Shown one piece after another: positions 18,953-27,902 of a DNA stretch of 64,000 nucleotides (position 1 is its first letter; the number at the start of each line of letters is the position of its first letter). This stretch comes from Halomonas alkalisoli. Its GTDB lineage: Bacteria; Pseudomonadota; Gammaproteobacteria; Pseudomonadales; Halomonadaceae. The translations under genes were made by a program, and so were the position numbers. The DNA lies in contig NZ_JAKCMI010000012.1 in the NCBI RefSeq assembly GCF_021412585.1, positions 62,001 through 126,000 on the forward strand. The letters are read 5' to 3'. The notes below the pieces were generated by a model. It saw only the letters and a list, made by a program, of their open reading frames with translations. It had not been told where the DNA came from and did no database searches.

Positions 18953-20578
18953 ATGAGTGACTTCATGCTGCCCGATATCGGTGAAGGTATCGTGGAATGC
19001 GAGATCGTGGAATGGCGCGTCAGCGAAGGCGACGTCATCGAGGAGGACCAGCCGGTGGTCGAGGTGATGACCGACAAGGCGCTGGTGGAGATCACTGCGC
19101 CGGAAGCCGGTCGAGTCACCAGGCTGTACGTGCCCAAGGGGGAGATCGCCAAGGTCCACTCCCCGCTGTTTGCCTACGAGAGCGATGCGGAAGAGGGCGG
19201 CGATAGCGGCCAGGCCAGCGCTGCCCCGGTGGAGAGGGCGACGGCGGAGCCTGCCCCTGCACCGACGGCGACCCCACCCGGCTCCCCATCCGCTTCGGCT
19301 CCCGTCGCCGCGACGGACTTCATCCTGCCGGATATCGGCGAGGGCATCGTCGAGTGCGAGGTGGTGGAGTGGCGTGTCGCCGAGGGGGACACTATCGAAG
19401 AGGACCAGCCGCTGGTCGATGTGATGACCGACAAGGCGCTGGTGGAGATCACCGCGCCCGAGGCGGGGCGAGTCGCGAAGCTGTACGTTCCCAAGGGCGA
19501 GATTGCCAAGGTCCATGCACCGCTGTTCGCCTATGAGCCGGCGGTAGTGGAGAGTCCGCAGCCGGCTCGCTCCGCACCCCCGGCGCCAGAGCAACCGGCG
19601 AAGCCGGCCTCGGATGCCCCGCAGGGCCTGGGCGTGGCAACGACGGGGCGAGGCCCCTACGGGCGTATCCCGGCGAGCCCCGCCGTGCGCCGCCTGCTGC
19701 GCGAGCATGATCTGGCGCTGGAAGCGGTGCCGGGATCGGGCAAGGAGGGGCGGGTGCTCAAGGAGGATGTGCTGCGCCACCTCGAGCAGGGTGGCGAGTC
19801 GACACCGGCCGCGACTGGCCGGACAGCTGGCACGCCTGAGAGGACGCCGGCGCCTGCACCCACCGGCGAAGGCGAGATCACCGTCGAGCCGATCCGTGGC
19901 GTGCGCGCGGTCATGGCCCGTCGGATGGTGGAGTCCGCCAGCACGATTCCGCACTTCCAGTATGGCGAGGAGATCGACGTCACCGACCTGCTGGCCTTGC
20001 GTGCCCGTCTCAAGCCCCAGGCAGAGGCGCAGGGCACGCGCATGACCCTGATGCCGTTCTTCATGAAGGCCATGGCGCTGGCGGTGAAGGAGTACCCCAT
20101 CCTCAATGCCCGGCTCAATGCCGATGTCAGCGAGATCCACTACCTGCCCTCCTGCAATGTGGGCATGGCGGTGGATAGCAAGGCGGGCCTCCTGGTACCC
20201 AACGTGAAACATGTCGAGCGTCGCACCTTGCTCGATGTGGCCAGGGAGGTCGAGCGGCTGACCGCGGCGGCGCGGGAGGGGCGAGTGGACCAGGCCGACC
20301 TCAAGGGTGGCACCATCAGCATCTCCAATATCGGCGCGCTGGGGGGGACCTATGCGGCCCCGATCATCAACGCACCGGAACTGGCCATCGTCGCCATCGG
20401 CAAGACCCAGTGGCTGCCACGTTTCGATGACAGCGGCGAGGTGGTGCGGCGGGCGATCATGACCATTACCTGGGCGGGGGATCACCGCGTCATCGATGGG
20501 GGCACCATCGCCCGCTTCTGCAATGCCTGGAAAGGGTATCTGGAGAATCCGGAAACGATGCTCCTCCACCTTGGGTGA
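18953..20578 (+). CDS. bkdB: Branched-chain 2-oxoacid dehydrogenase E2 acyltransferase with two lipoyl domains
   Basis: Core acyltransferase of the complex. Order in 541 residues: lipoyl domain 1 (4-76, Lys42 in TDKA), Ala/Pro-rich linker, lipoyl domain 2 (123-195, Lys161), linker, E3/E1-binding domain (about 235-280, RIPASPAVRRLLRE), linker, and catalytic domain (310-541) with HRVIDGG (His511, Asp515). The two lipoyl domains are identical at 64 of 73 positions, a recent-looking duplication; Pseudomonas BkdB has one. No dihydrolipoamide dehydrogenase gene follows, so E3 must come from elsewhere in the genome. Confidence 0.93.
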   Translation: MSDFMLPDIGEGIVECEIVEWRVSEGDVIEEDQPVVEVMTDKALVEITAPEAGRVTRLYVPKGEIAKVHSPLFAYESDAEEGGDSGQASAAPVERATAEPAPAPTATPPGSPSASAPVAATDFILPDIGEGIVECEVVEWRVAEGDTIEEDQPLVDVMTDKALVEITAPEAGRVAKLYVPKGEIAKVHAPLFAYEPAVVESPQPARSAPPAPEQPAKPASDAPQGLGVATTGRGPYGRIPASPAVRRLLREHDLALEAVPGSGKEGRVLKEDVLRHLEQGGESTPAATGRTAGTPERTPAPAPTGEGEITVEPIRGVRAVMARRMVESASTIPHFQYGEEIDVTDLLALRARLKPQAEAQGTRMTLMPFFMKAMALAVKEYPILNARLNADVSEIHYLPSCNVGMAVDSKAGLLVPNVKHVERRTLLDVAREVERLTAAAREGRVDQADLKGGTISISNIGALGGTYAAPIINAPELAIVAIGKTQWLPRFDDSGEVVRRAIMTITWAGDHRVIDGGTIARFCNAWKGYLENPETMLLHLG

Positions 20579-20648
20579 GAAACGCCGGTTCATGTCGTCT
20601 CGTCTCGAGAGCGGCAGGGATCGGCGTAATCGGATGGGAAGGTGATGT

Positions 20649-22508
20649 ATGTCCCAGGCGCGGCTGCAGCAGTTCTATATTCCGGAAGAGCAGTCGATCT
20701 ACCTGCTCAGCCACGACGATGCCCGCAAGCTCAAGGAGTGGGTGGCGCTGTGTCAGGCCCAGCTGTCCCAGCTGGGCTACCGGGATATCGCCCTGATCGG
20801 CAAGGGCGCCTACGGCTTCGTCTTCGCCGGGGTCACCGCCCACGACGAGGAGTATGTCTTCAAGTTCACCCGGGTCAACCTGCCCCAGCACCTCCAGGAC
20901 CGCCTGGAGGAGGAGGCCTTCATGCTGGAGCAGGTCGACCATCCGCGGGTGCCGAAGCTGGTGGCCTACCAGCGGGTGCGGAACCAGTCGATCCTCGTCA
21001 TGCAGCGGGCACCGGGGCTCAACCTGGAGGAGGTCTCGCTGCGCGAGGGCCGGCTCCCGCCCCGGCTGGTGGTGCGTATCGCCGGGCAGCTGGCGGATAT
21101 CCTGGGTACGCTGCGTCGTGAGTCTGGGCCGGCAGGGCGCCCTATCGTGCATGGCGATATCAAGCCCTCGAACCTGGTCTTCGATGCACGCCGCGAGGCG
21201 GTCGCGCTGATCGACTGGGGCTCCTCGGTATTCGCCCAGCTCGATGCCAACCAGCAGTTCGTGGCGGCCAACGTCATGGAGCTGATGTCGGACAATCTCC
21301 AGCAGACCAACGCCCGCCTGGGCGATGTCTACTTCATCGGGGAAGAGCAGCTCAACGGGGCGCTCTCCTCGCCGCGCTTCGACGAGCAGGGCACGGCGGG
21401 CACCCTCTACGCCCTGGCGTCCGCCCAGTCCTGCCGCTTCGGCCATCGCGCCATACCTGCCACCTCGCTGGGCCTGCCCATGGAGTTCGCCCGCATGCTC
21501 GACGGCATGCTGGACCCTGACCCCCGGGTGCGGCTGCGTGCCGGCGACCATTTCATTCGCGAGATGCCAAGGCTCGCACGCCTGGTGATGATCGATCTCC
21601 CCGAGCCGCAGGAAGCGGCGCTGGTGCCCACTTGGCTGCGGCCCTCCAGCCGTGAGATCGACACCGTGGTCTACAGTTCGCGCAAGGCCTTCCTGCGTGA
21701 GGAGGGCGCACCGGAGACCCTCAGTGACGTCAACGACGTCCAGCTCGACCGCTACTACAAGAACTTCATGCAGGGCATGGGGGAGACGGAGAAAGCGTTT
21801 CTCGCCGCCGTCAGCCGGCTGGGGAAGTATCCGGTGGTTGGCGGGCTGGCCGTACGCTGGGAAGCCGAGGGCGTCTATATCGACACCTCGCTCAACCTGC
21901 ACGACGCCGCGCTGAAGTCCGCCTTCGTGGCGGCCGTCAACAACATGGTCAACCTCGCCCGGGCGATCTATCGGCAGGGCATCTTCAAGAGCTGCCTGTT
22001 CAATGCCCGCGATACCCTTCACCTGGACCGGGAGGGGCCGGATTGTCCCTTCGTGGTCGAGCCGGGCATGCTCCTGCGCTATGACGTCAGCGCCATGCCC
22101 GAGCTGGAAGACCGCAGCCGACTGCACAGCTACTTCGAGGATGGGCCCGACCCGGAGGAGTTCCTGGTGCTGCCCGAGGAGATCATCGTCTCGCTGGAAG
22201 CGCTCAACGAGATCCACCATACCGGCATGATCATCTTCGAGGCACTGCCGCAGCACCTGAAGATCCACAGCTATTACCGGCTGCTGGATCCCTCGCGGGA
22301 GACGGAGTTCCGCCAGCGTCTGGACGATATCCTGTCGGCGGTGGGCCTGATCGAAGGGCTGGGGGTTTCCGGCTTCATGAAGATGCCCTACAAGGACACC
22401 CGTTTCTTTGCCCATGTGGAGCGACAGCCGGAGCGCTACTACCCCCGGGATCCCCGGCTGGCGCAACGCGACGCAAGCGCCGCGTTGCGCCAGGATCCGG
22501 CCGGTTGA
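20649..22508 (+). CDS. Hanks-type Ser/Thr protein kinase with unknown C-terminal domain
   Basis: 619 residues. The kinase fold spans about 40-310: glycine loop GKGAYGFV (51-58), VAIK-type lysine in FKF (Lys72), catalytic loop HGDIKPSN (168-175; Gly replaces the Arg of HRD), and metal motif DWG (189-191) instead of DFG. The HGD/DWG pair occurs in divergent prokaryotic kinases and in small-molecule phosphotransferases. Residues about 330-600 form a soluble alpha/beta region I do not recognise; there is no transmembrane segment. It lies 70 bases after bkdB on the same strand without a terminator, so co-transcription with the dehydrogenase is likely. Substrate unknown. Confidence 0.75.
   Translation: MSQARLQQFYIPEEQSIYLLSHDDARKLKEWVALCQAQLSQLGYRDIALIGKGAYGFVFAGVTAHDEEYVFKFTRVNLPQHLQDRLEEEAFMLEQVDHPRVPKLVAYQRVRNQSILVMQRAPGLNLEEVSLREGRLPPRLVVRIAGQLADILGTLRRESGPAGRPIVHGDIKPSNLVFDARREAVALIDWGSSVFAQLDANQQFVAANVMELMSDNLQQTNARLGDVYFIGEEQLNGALSSPRFDEQGTAGTLYALASAQSCRFGHRAIPATSLGLPMEFARMLDGMLDPDPRVRLRAGDHFIREMPRLARLVMIDLPEPQEAALVPTWLRPSSREIDTVVYSSRKAFLREEGAPETLSDVNDVQLDRYYKNFMQGMGETEKAFLAAVSRLGKYPVVGGLAVRWEAEGVYIDTSLNLHDAALKSAFVAAVNNMVNLARAIYRQGIFKSCLFNARDTLHLDREGPDCPFVVEPGMLLRYDVSAMPELEDRSRLHSYFEDGPDPEEFLVLPEEIIVSLEALNEIHHTGMIIFEALPQHLKIHSYYRLLDPSRETEFRQRLDDILSAVGLIEGLGVSGFMKMPYKDTRFFAHVERQPERYYPRDPRLAQRDASAALRQDPAG
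22460..22491. terminator. Perfect stem-loop in the 3' end of the kinase gene
   Basis: GGCGCAACGCG (22460-22470) and CGCGTTGCGCC (22481-22491), an 11-bp perfect stem with a 10-base loop, lie within the last 17 codons of the kinase and 30 bases from the 3' end of the opposing TRAP gene. No T-run. Possibly a barrier between convergent transcripts. Confidence 0.4.
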
Positions 22509-22520
22509 TTGGTTGATTCC

Positions 22521-23825
22521 TCAGCGAGTCATCGCCTGGGGCAGGTAGAGGGCGATCTCGGGGAAGATGTGCAGCAGCGCGATGGAGGCCAGCATCAGCA
22601 GGAAGAAGGGCAGGGTCGCCTTGGTGATGGTGACGATATCCTTGCCGGTCAGCCCCTGGATGACGAACAGGTTGAAACCCACCGGCGGGGTGATCTGCGA
22701 CATTTCCACCACGACGACCAGGTAGATGCCGAACCAGATCAGGTCGAAACCCGCTGCGCTGACCAGCGGCATCAGAATGGCCGTGACCAGCAATATCAGC
22801 GAAATGCCGTCGAGGAAACAGCCCATCACCAGCAGCAGCAGGGTCAGTGCCACCAGCAGCATGGTGGGTGACAGCCCCATCTCGCCGATGGCCCGGGCCA
22901 GCTGCATGGGAACCTGGGTAAAGCCCATGGCCGACGTGAGGAACGACGCACCGGCAATGATGAAGGCGATCATGCAGGCGGTACGCACCGCCGCGAATAG
23001 CGACGCCTTGAAGGTGGCAAGGCCGAAGCTGCCGGTACAGCGTGCGATCACGATGGAGAGCACCACGCCGACCGCTGCTGCCTCGGTGGGCGAGGCCAGG
23101 CCACCGTAGATCGACACGATGATGCCGCCGATCAGCAGCAGGACCGGTATCAGCGACAGCGTGTGGCGAAGCTTCTCCGCCAGGGGCATCGACGACTCGT
23201 CGTGTCCGGTAAGGCCTTGGCGGTTGCCCTTGAGCAGCGACCAGAGGATGAGGTAGCTCATGAACAGGGCCAGGATCAACAGCCCCGGGCCGATGCCCGC
23301 CATGAACAGCCGTGAGATCGACTGCTCGGTCACCACGCCATAGACGATCAAGACGATGGAGGGCGGGATCAGCAGGCCCAGGGTGGAGGCGCTGGCCAGC
23401 GTGCCGATCGCCATGCCGCTGTCATAGCCGCGACGCTCGAGCTCCGGCAGGGTCATCTTGCCCACGGTGGCGCAGGTGGCCGCCGACGAACCGCAGACCG
23501 CCGCGAACATGCCGCTGCCGATGATGTTGGTATGCAGCAGCCGGCCGGGCAGTCGGTTGAGCCATGGCGAGAGACCGCGGAACATGCTGTCGGCCAGGCC
23601 CGAGCGGAACAGGATCTCGCCCATCCAGATGAACATGGGCAGGGCGGTCAGGTCCCAGCCGTAGCTGGCGCCCCAGAAGTCCGATGCCAGGATCGGGCCC
23701 GGTGCAAAGGGGCTGAAGAAGGCCAGCGCTACCCAGGCGGTACCGATCAGCGCGAAGGCGATCCAGACGCCGCTGCCCAGAAGCAGTGCCAGCGTGAATA
23801 TGGTAGCCAGACTCAATGTCAGCAC
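22521..23825 (-). CDS. TRAP transporter large permease (DctM family)
   Basis: Twelve-helix membrane subunit of a tripartite ATP-independent periplasmic transporter, which uses the sodium gradient to import an organic acid caught by the binding protein. The 434 residues are wholly hydrophobic in character, with DctM features such as GSGMFAAVCGSSAATCATVG, the helical-hairpin region around the substrate site, and a C-terminal MSQITPPVGFNLFVIQG. It is third in dctP-dctQ-dctM order, 33 bases after the small subunit. Confidence 0.92.
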   Translation of the reverse strand: MLTLSLATIFTLALLLGSGVWIAFALIGTAWVALAFFSPFAPGPILASDFWGASYGWDLTALPMFIWMGEILFRSGLADSMFRGLSPWLNRLPGRLLHTNIIGSGMFAAVCGSSAATCATVGKMTLPELERRGYDSGMAIGTLASASTLGLLIPPSIVLIVYGVVTEQSISRLFMAGIGPGLLILALFMSYLILWSLLKGNRQGLTGHDESSMPLAEKLRHTLSLIPVLLLIGGIIVSIYGGLASPTEAAAVGVVLSIVIARCTGSFGLATFKASLFAAVRTACMIAFIIAGASFLTSAMGFTQVPMQLARAIGEMGLSPTMLLVALTLLLLVMGCFLDGISLILLVTAILMPLVSAAGFDLIWFGIYLVVVVEMSQITPPVGFNLFVIQGLTGKDIVTITKATLPFFLLMLASIALLHIFPEIALYLPQAMTR

Positions 23826-23858
23826 GAGAGTATCTCCGAGAGAGGATAGAGGTCGGGC

Positions 23859-24422
23859 TCAGCGTGTCTCGCTGTCGTCGATCGCCGTCGCTTCGCGAAA
23901 GCTCGACGGGTCGCGGGCGGCGATGCGCAAGGCGATGATCAGCGCCTCAAGCAGAGCGAGGCAGAGCAGCCCCACGCCGGTTGCCAGGACGGTCTGCGGA
24001 ATCCATAGGGGAATCGCCAGGAATCCTGACGAGACGTCATTGAACTGCAGGCTCTCCCTGGCCAGTTCGATCAGCCCATAGCCGAGCAGCAGGCTGAGGG
24101 TCAGGGCAACCAGCAGCCCGAAGACCTCGAACCAGACACGTATGGCCGAGGGCAGCCGCGAGATCAGCAGCGTCACGCGAATGTGGGCATGATGCACGAA
24201 GGTATAGGCGAGGCCGAGAAAGGTCGCACCGACCAGCAGGTAGGAGGCGATCTCCGACACCCCGGTGATGCTCAGTCCGGTTCGCCGCAGGCCAATCAGT
24301 ACCAGGCCGGCATCCATGAACCTGAAGGCGACCTGCAGGGAAACCAGGACGCAGATGGTGATCATGCAGGCGGCCGCCCCCCAGGCACCGAGGCGGTAGA
24401 GCGGATCGAATTTGAAAGTCAT
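23859..24422 (-). CDS. TRAP transporter small permease (DctQ family)
   Basis: Four-helix small membrane subunit that pairs with DctM. The 187 residues have hydrophobic segments near 13-32, 58-76, 95-118 and 145-168. The sequence is poorly conserved across the family, so the call leans on the helix pattern and on its place between the binding protein (67 bases upstream) and DctM. Confidence 0.88.
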   Translation of the reverse strand: MTFKFDPLYRLGAWGAAACMITICVLVSLQVAFRFMDAGLVLIGLRRTGLSITGVSEIASYLLVGATFLGLAYTFVHHAHIRVTLLISRLPSAIRVWFEVFGLLVALTLSLLLGYGLIELARESLQFNDVSSGFLAIPLWIPQTVLATGVGLLCLALLEALIIALRIAARDPSSFREATAIDDSETR

Positions 24423-24489
24423 GATTTAGCCTCACTGCGAACTCGAGGGAGGGCGCGGCGGATTGCCGCCGCACCTTCGTGGTCAGGCC

Positions 24490-25473
24490 TCAGTTGTCAC
24501 GCTGCTCGCGATACGTTTCGAGTACCTGCTTGGCCGTGTCATCGGCGCGCTCTTCCCAATCGTTGAACAGCCTGTCGCCTGCTGCCTGCAGGGCGGCTGC
24601 CACCTCGTCGTTCGGCGTGGATACGGTGATGCCGTTCTCCTGCAGGGCCTGGGTACTGGCTTCGTTGTCGTCGCGGCTCATCTGCCAGCCGCGCTCTTCG
24701 GCACGGGCGGCCGCTTCGAGAACGGCCTCCTGGGTCGCCTCATCCAGGCGGTCGAAGGCGCGCTGGTTGATGAAGACGATATTCTTCGGCAGCCACAGGT
24801 TGGCGTCGGTGTAATGAGAGACGTAATCCCAGGCGGTCATCGAGTTGCCGGTGGAGGTCGAGGTGATCATGGCGTCGACCCGCCCGGTGCTGAAGGCGGT
24901 GGGAATATCGGACTCTTCGGTTTCGGTGGGGTTGCCGCCAAGGTAGTTGACGAAGCGCTGGGTATTGATGTTGGGTGCACGGACCCGCAGGCCTTCGAAC
25001 TGCTCTGCACTGTTCAGTTCGAAGTCGGTATAGATGCCCTGGGAGGGCCAGGCCACGGCGTAGAGGGGCATCATGCCCTGGTTGGCGAACAGTTCGGTGA
25101 TGATGGGCTTGGTGGCCTCCCACAGGGCAAAGGCCTCCTCGTAGCTGCCCGCCACCCCCGGCAGGGTATCGACCTCGAAGATCGGGTCGTCGTTGGAGAG
25201 GACCGAGAGAAAGACCTCGCCCACCTCGATGGTGCCGCGACGAACCGACGGCTTGATCTCGCCGTGGGCGACCAGGGAGCCGCCGCTGTGCACGTTGATG
25301 CGCAGTTCGCCGTCGGTGGCCTCCGCCACGTCCTCGGCGAACTGCTTGACGTTCTTGGTATGGAAGCTGGCATCGCCATAGGGGGTCGCCATGGTCCATT
25401 CCGCTGCCTGGGCGGTCGCGGCGAACCCGAGGGCGGCCGCCAGCATCACGGGGGTGGCTATCGTCTTGTGCAT
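24490..25473 (-). CDS. TRAP transporter periplasmic binding protein (DctP family)
   Basis: Extracytoplasmic solute receptor. The ATG at 25473 gives 327 residues beginning with a signal peptide (MHKTIATPV, cut after AQA); AAGAGG stands upstream. The family segment LRVRAPNINTQ holds the Arg that binds the substrate carboxylate. A reading frame extends 46 residues upstream but covers the end of the lysR gene and is not the start. The gene begins 16 bases after lysR. The ligand cannot be told from sequence; an organic acid is expected. Confidence 0.93.
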   Translation of the reverse strand: MHKTIATPVMLAAALGFAATAQAAEWTMATPYGDASFHTKNVKQFAEDVAEATDGELRINVHSGGSLVAHGEIKPSVRRGTIEVGEVFLSVLSNDDPIFEVDTLPGVAGSYEEAFALWEATKPIITELFANQGMMPLYAVAWPSQGIYTDFELNSAEQFEGLRVRAPNINTQRFVNYLGGNPTETEESDIPTAFSTGRVDAMITSTSTGNSMTAWDYVSHYTDANLWLPKNIVFINQRAFDRLDEATQEAVLEAAARAEERGWQMSRDDNEASTQALQENGITVSTPNDEVAAALQAAGDRLFNDWEERADDTAKQVLETYREQRDN

Positions 25474-25489
25474 GGTAAAGACCTCTTGT

Positions 25490-26482
25490 TCATGTTGATT
25501 GTCGTGTTGTTGCCTGAGGGTGAGTCGTAGGGTATTGCGGCCGCACCCAACGGCCTTCGAAATCCGGATCTTCCATCTCGTTCTGTCGCCTTTGCGCATA
25601 GTCTTCGGCACAGGCCTGTGCCAGCCGGCCGATGCTGCGACAGAAGCGGGGATGATTCGCCGTGCGCCATATCACATCATAGTGCATGTCCGGTAGCGGC
25701 CTTGGCAGCGCGATTCGATGGAGCTCTCCGCTGCGCCACTGGTCAAGCATCGTGGCGACCGGGAGTGCACCAAATCCCAGGCCTTCCATGGTCATTCGGG
25801 CGATGGTCATCAGTGTACTGACGCTGTGTATCTGCGGCTGTTTCAGCTTCTCTCGGGCCAGGTATTGAAGGAGTTCCTCATAGGGCCTGGCTTTCTTGCC
25901 GAAGGAGATGAAGGGAAGTGTTTTCATCCATTGTCGTGGGCTTTCCAACAGCATTTCGGCATGGACGGGCGCGACAAACATGCCCATTTCATAGGGGCTG
26001 AGGGGCATGCTTTCGATACGATCCTCGGCAAGATATCCATTCATTGCCAGCAGGATATCCAGGTCGTTCCTTTCGAGCCGCTCGTTCAATGCAGGTGAAT
26101 AATCGACGGTCAGTTCGATGACCAGGTCCGGGTGCTTGCCGGTCAGCCGACGCATGAAATCCGGCAGCCAGCTGTGGGCGATGGTCTCGATGGTTCCGAC
26201 CCGCAGGGGGGCCGAAAAGGTCTCCTCGCTGTCGAACAGCTGCATCGCCTCATCGCGCTGGTGCAACATGCGCTCGGCATGGAGGAAGAACTCCCGTCCT
26301 CGCATCGTGGGTTGAATGGGACGCGCCGAGCGCTCCAGCAGCCGTTCGCCCACGGTCGATTCGAGCCGTGAGATGCGCTCGGACACCGAGGGTTGCGTCA
26401 GGTGCAGGTGTGACGCCGCCTTGCGAAACGAACCCAGCCGCACTGCCCAGACGAAAGCCTCGAGCTCCTTGAAATCGAGCAC
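25490..26482 (-). CDS. LysR-family transcriptional regulator
   Basis: 330 residues: an N-terminal winged helix-turn-helix (FRKAASHLHLTQPSVSERI, about 19-37) and a periplasmic-binding-like effector domain from about 90. Most LysR genes are divergent from their targets; this one is placed within the same-strand unit, between the VOC gene (12 bases upstream) and dctP (16 bases downstream). It therefore probably controls its own operon. The C-terminal 35 residues are a polar extension. Confidence 0.92.
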   Translation of the reverse strand: MLDFKELEAFVWAVRLGSFRKAASHLHLTQPSVSERISRLESTVGERLLERSARPIQPTMRGREFFLHAERMLHQRDEAMQLFDSEETFSAPLRVGTIETIAHSWLPDFMRRLTGKHPDLVIELTVDYSPALNERLERNDLDILLAMNGYLAEDRIESMPLSPYEMGMFVAPVHAEMLLESPRQWMKTLPFISFGKKARPYEELLQYLAREKLKQPQIHSVSTLMTIARMTMEGLGFGALPVATMLDQWRSGELHRIALPRPLPDMHYDVIWRTANHPRFCRSIGRLAQACAEDYAQRRQNEMEDPDFEGRWVRPQYPTTHPQATTRQST

Positions 26483-26494
26483 CCGGCGGTCTCG

Positions 26495-26932
26495 TCACTG
26501 CTTCTTGAACAGCTGGCTCTCCCGATCCTTGAACGCCTTGAACTCCAGCGCGTTGCCGGAGGGATCGTAGAAGAACATGGTGGCCTGCTCGCCGGGCTCA
26601 CCCTTGAAGCGGATATAGGGTTCTATCTCGAAGCGCACGCCGTGTGTCTTGAGCTTGCTGGCGAGCGCCTCCCAGGCCTCCATCTCCAGCACCACGCCAA
26701 AATGCGGTACCGGCACACCGTGGCCATCGACAGGGTTGGTGTGGCTGGTGACGGGGGTGTCCTTGAGGGCCGGATTGAGGTGGCAGACGAACTGGTGCCC
26801 GAACAGGTTGAAATCGACCCAGCTTTCCGAGGATCGACCTTCAGGGCAGCCCAGGAAGTCACCGTAGAATGACCTCGCTTCATCGATATCGCGGACCTGA
26901 ACGGCAAGGTGGAAAGGGTCGGAAACGGACAT
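26495..26932 (-). CDS. VOC-superfamily (glyoxalase/dioxygenase fold) protein
   Basis: 145 residues with two beta-alpha-beta-beta-beta modules. Candidate metal ligands are His8 (PFHLAV), His77 (VPHFGV) and Glu130 (NALEFK), the usual H-H-E set. The segment [14 protein letters not shown] is typical of small dioxygenase-like VOC proteins. An AGGAGG ribosome site and a possible -10 TACAAT (26954-26959 on the minus strand) precede it, so it is likely the first gene of the VOC-lysR-TRAP operon. It may act on the imported compound; the reaction is unknown. Confidence 0.85.
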   Translation of the reverse strand: MSVSDPFHLAVQVRDIDEARSFYGDFLGCPEGRSSESWVDFNLFGHQFVCHLNPALKDTPVTSHTNPVDGHGVPVPHFGVVLEMEAWEALASKLKTHGVRFEIEPYIRFKGEPGEQATMFFYDPSGNALEFKAFKDRESQLFKKQ

Positions 26933-27038
26933 GGGACCTCCTGAATTCTTGTCATTGTACCGGGTAAAACCTAGTTAAATTGATAATCCTCAAGGAGGCT
27001 GTCGTCAACCACTTTTGTAAATAATATCAGCTTGATAG

Positions 27039-27080
27039 GGGGTGCCGATAAAGAATATCGGAAAAAACGATTGGCACCCC
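27039..27080. promoter_or_regulatory. Inverted repeat upstream of pxpA
   Basis: GGGGTGCC (27039-27046) and GGCACCCC (27073-27080) form 8-bp arms, with an inner hairpin CCGATA-AAGAA-TATCGG (27045-27061) sharing two bases with the left arm. The right arm covers the -35 box of the candidate pxpA promoter, so this looks like an operator. It lies in the 217-base divergent gap between the VOC gene and pxpA, which is AT-richer than its surroundings. Confidence 0.5.
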
Positions 27081-27100
27081 AAAAGACCTCTCCATATAGT
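27071..27100 (+). promoter_or_regulatory. Candidate pxpABC promoter
   Basis: TTGGCA (27071-27076), an 18-base spacer, and TATAGT (27095-27100), 49 bases upstream of pxpA. The -35 is part of the inverted repeat, which would allow repression by a bound regulator. Confidence 0.55.
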
Positions 27101-27149
27101 GCATTAATCAAGTAGCAGATATTCACTCGCCATAATAAAAGGAATCGTC

Positions 27150-27902
27150 ATGGTCATGCCCTTGCTCAATTGCGATATGGGGGAAAGCTTCGGCAACTGG
27201 ACCCTGGGCATGGATGAGGACGTGATGCCCTTCGTGGATTGCGCCAATGTCGCCTGCGGCTTCCATGCCTCGGACCCTCACGTGATGCGCCGTACCGTGG
27301 CTCTGGCTGCCCGGCATGATGTCCGAATCGGCGCTCACCCCGCCTATCCTGACCTGATGGGCTTCGGCCGCCGCTCGATGGCCTGCACCCCCGCCGAAGT
27401 CGAGGACATGGTGCTCTACCAGATCGGTGCCCTGGCGGGGCTCTGCCGGGCGGAAGGTACCGCCATCCAGTACGTCAAGCCCCATGGTGCCCTCTACAAC
27501 GACATGGCACGGGATCCGGCGCTGCTCGAGGGAGTCATGCGGGCGGTTCTTGCCTACGACGCCAGCCTGCCACTGATGGTCATGGCAACGGCTGACCCGG
27601 AGCCCTTCCGGACGCTTGCCGCAAAGATGGGGCTGTCGATCTGGTTCGAGACCTTCGCCGACCGTGCCTACGATGCCCAGGGCCACCTGGTCTCGCGCCG
27701 GCTGCCCAACGCCGTGCACCACGACGAAGCCACCATCGTGGCCCAGGCGGTAGCGCTGGCCAGGGGCGAGGCCTTGACGGCCAGCGACGGCTCTGCCCTG
27801 AGCCTGCCCTGCGATACGATTTGCGTGCACGGGGACAATCCCGAGTCGGTAGCGGCGGTGCGGGCCATTCGCGACGCCTTTCACAGCCTGGGGGAAGCGT
27901 GA
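27150..27902 (+). CDS. pxpA: 5-oxoprolinase subunit PxpA (LamB/YcsF family)
   Basis: Subunit of the ATP-dependent prokaryotic 5-oxoprolinase, which opens pyroglutamate to glutamate. The 250 residues begin with [10 protein letters not shown] (7-15), then GAHPAYPD (61-68) and [10 protein letters not shown] (109-118), all conserved in the family. AAAAGGA precedes the ATG. It overlaps the next gene by 4 bases if that gene starts at GTG 27899. Confidence 0.94.
   Translation: MVMPLLNCDMGESFGNWTLGMDEDVMPFVDCANVACGFHASDPHVMRRTVALAARHDVRIGAHPAYPDLMGFGRRSMACTPAEVEDMVLYQIGALAGLCRAEGTAIQYVKPHGALYNDMARDPALLEGVMRAVLAYDASLPLMVMATADPEPFRTLAAKMGLSIWFETFADRAYDAQGHLVSRRLPNAVHHDEATIVAQAVALARGEALTASDGSALSLPCDTICVHGDNPESVAAVRAIRDAFHSLGEA

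Noticed and set aside
20490..22466. 658-codon open frame antisense to the kinase
   Set aside because: Same cause; the kinase motifs on the plus strand are unambiguous.
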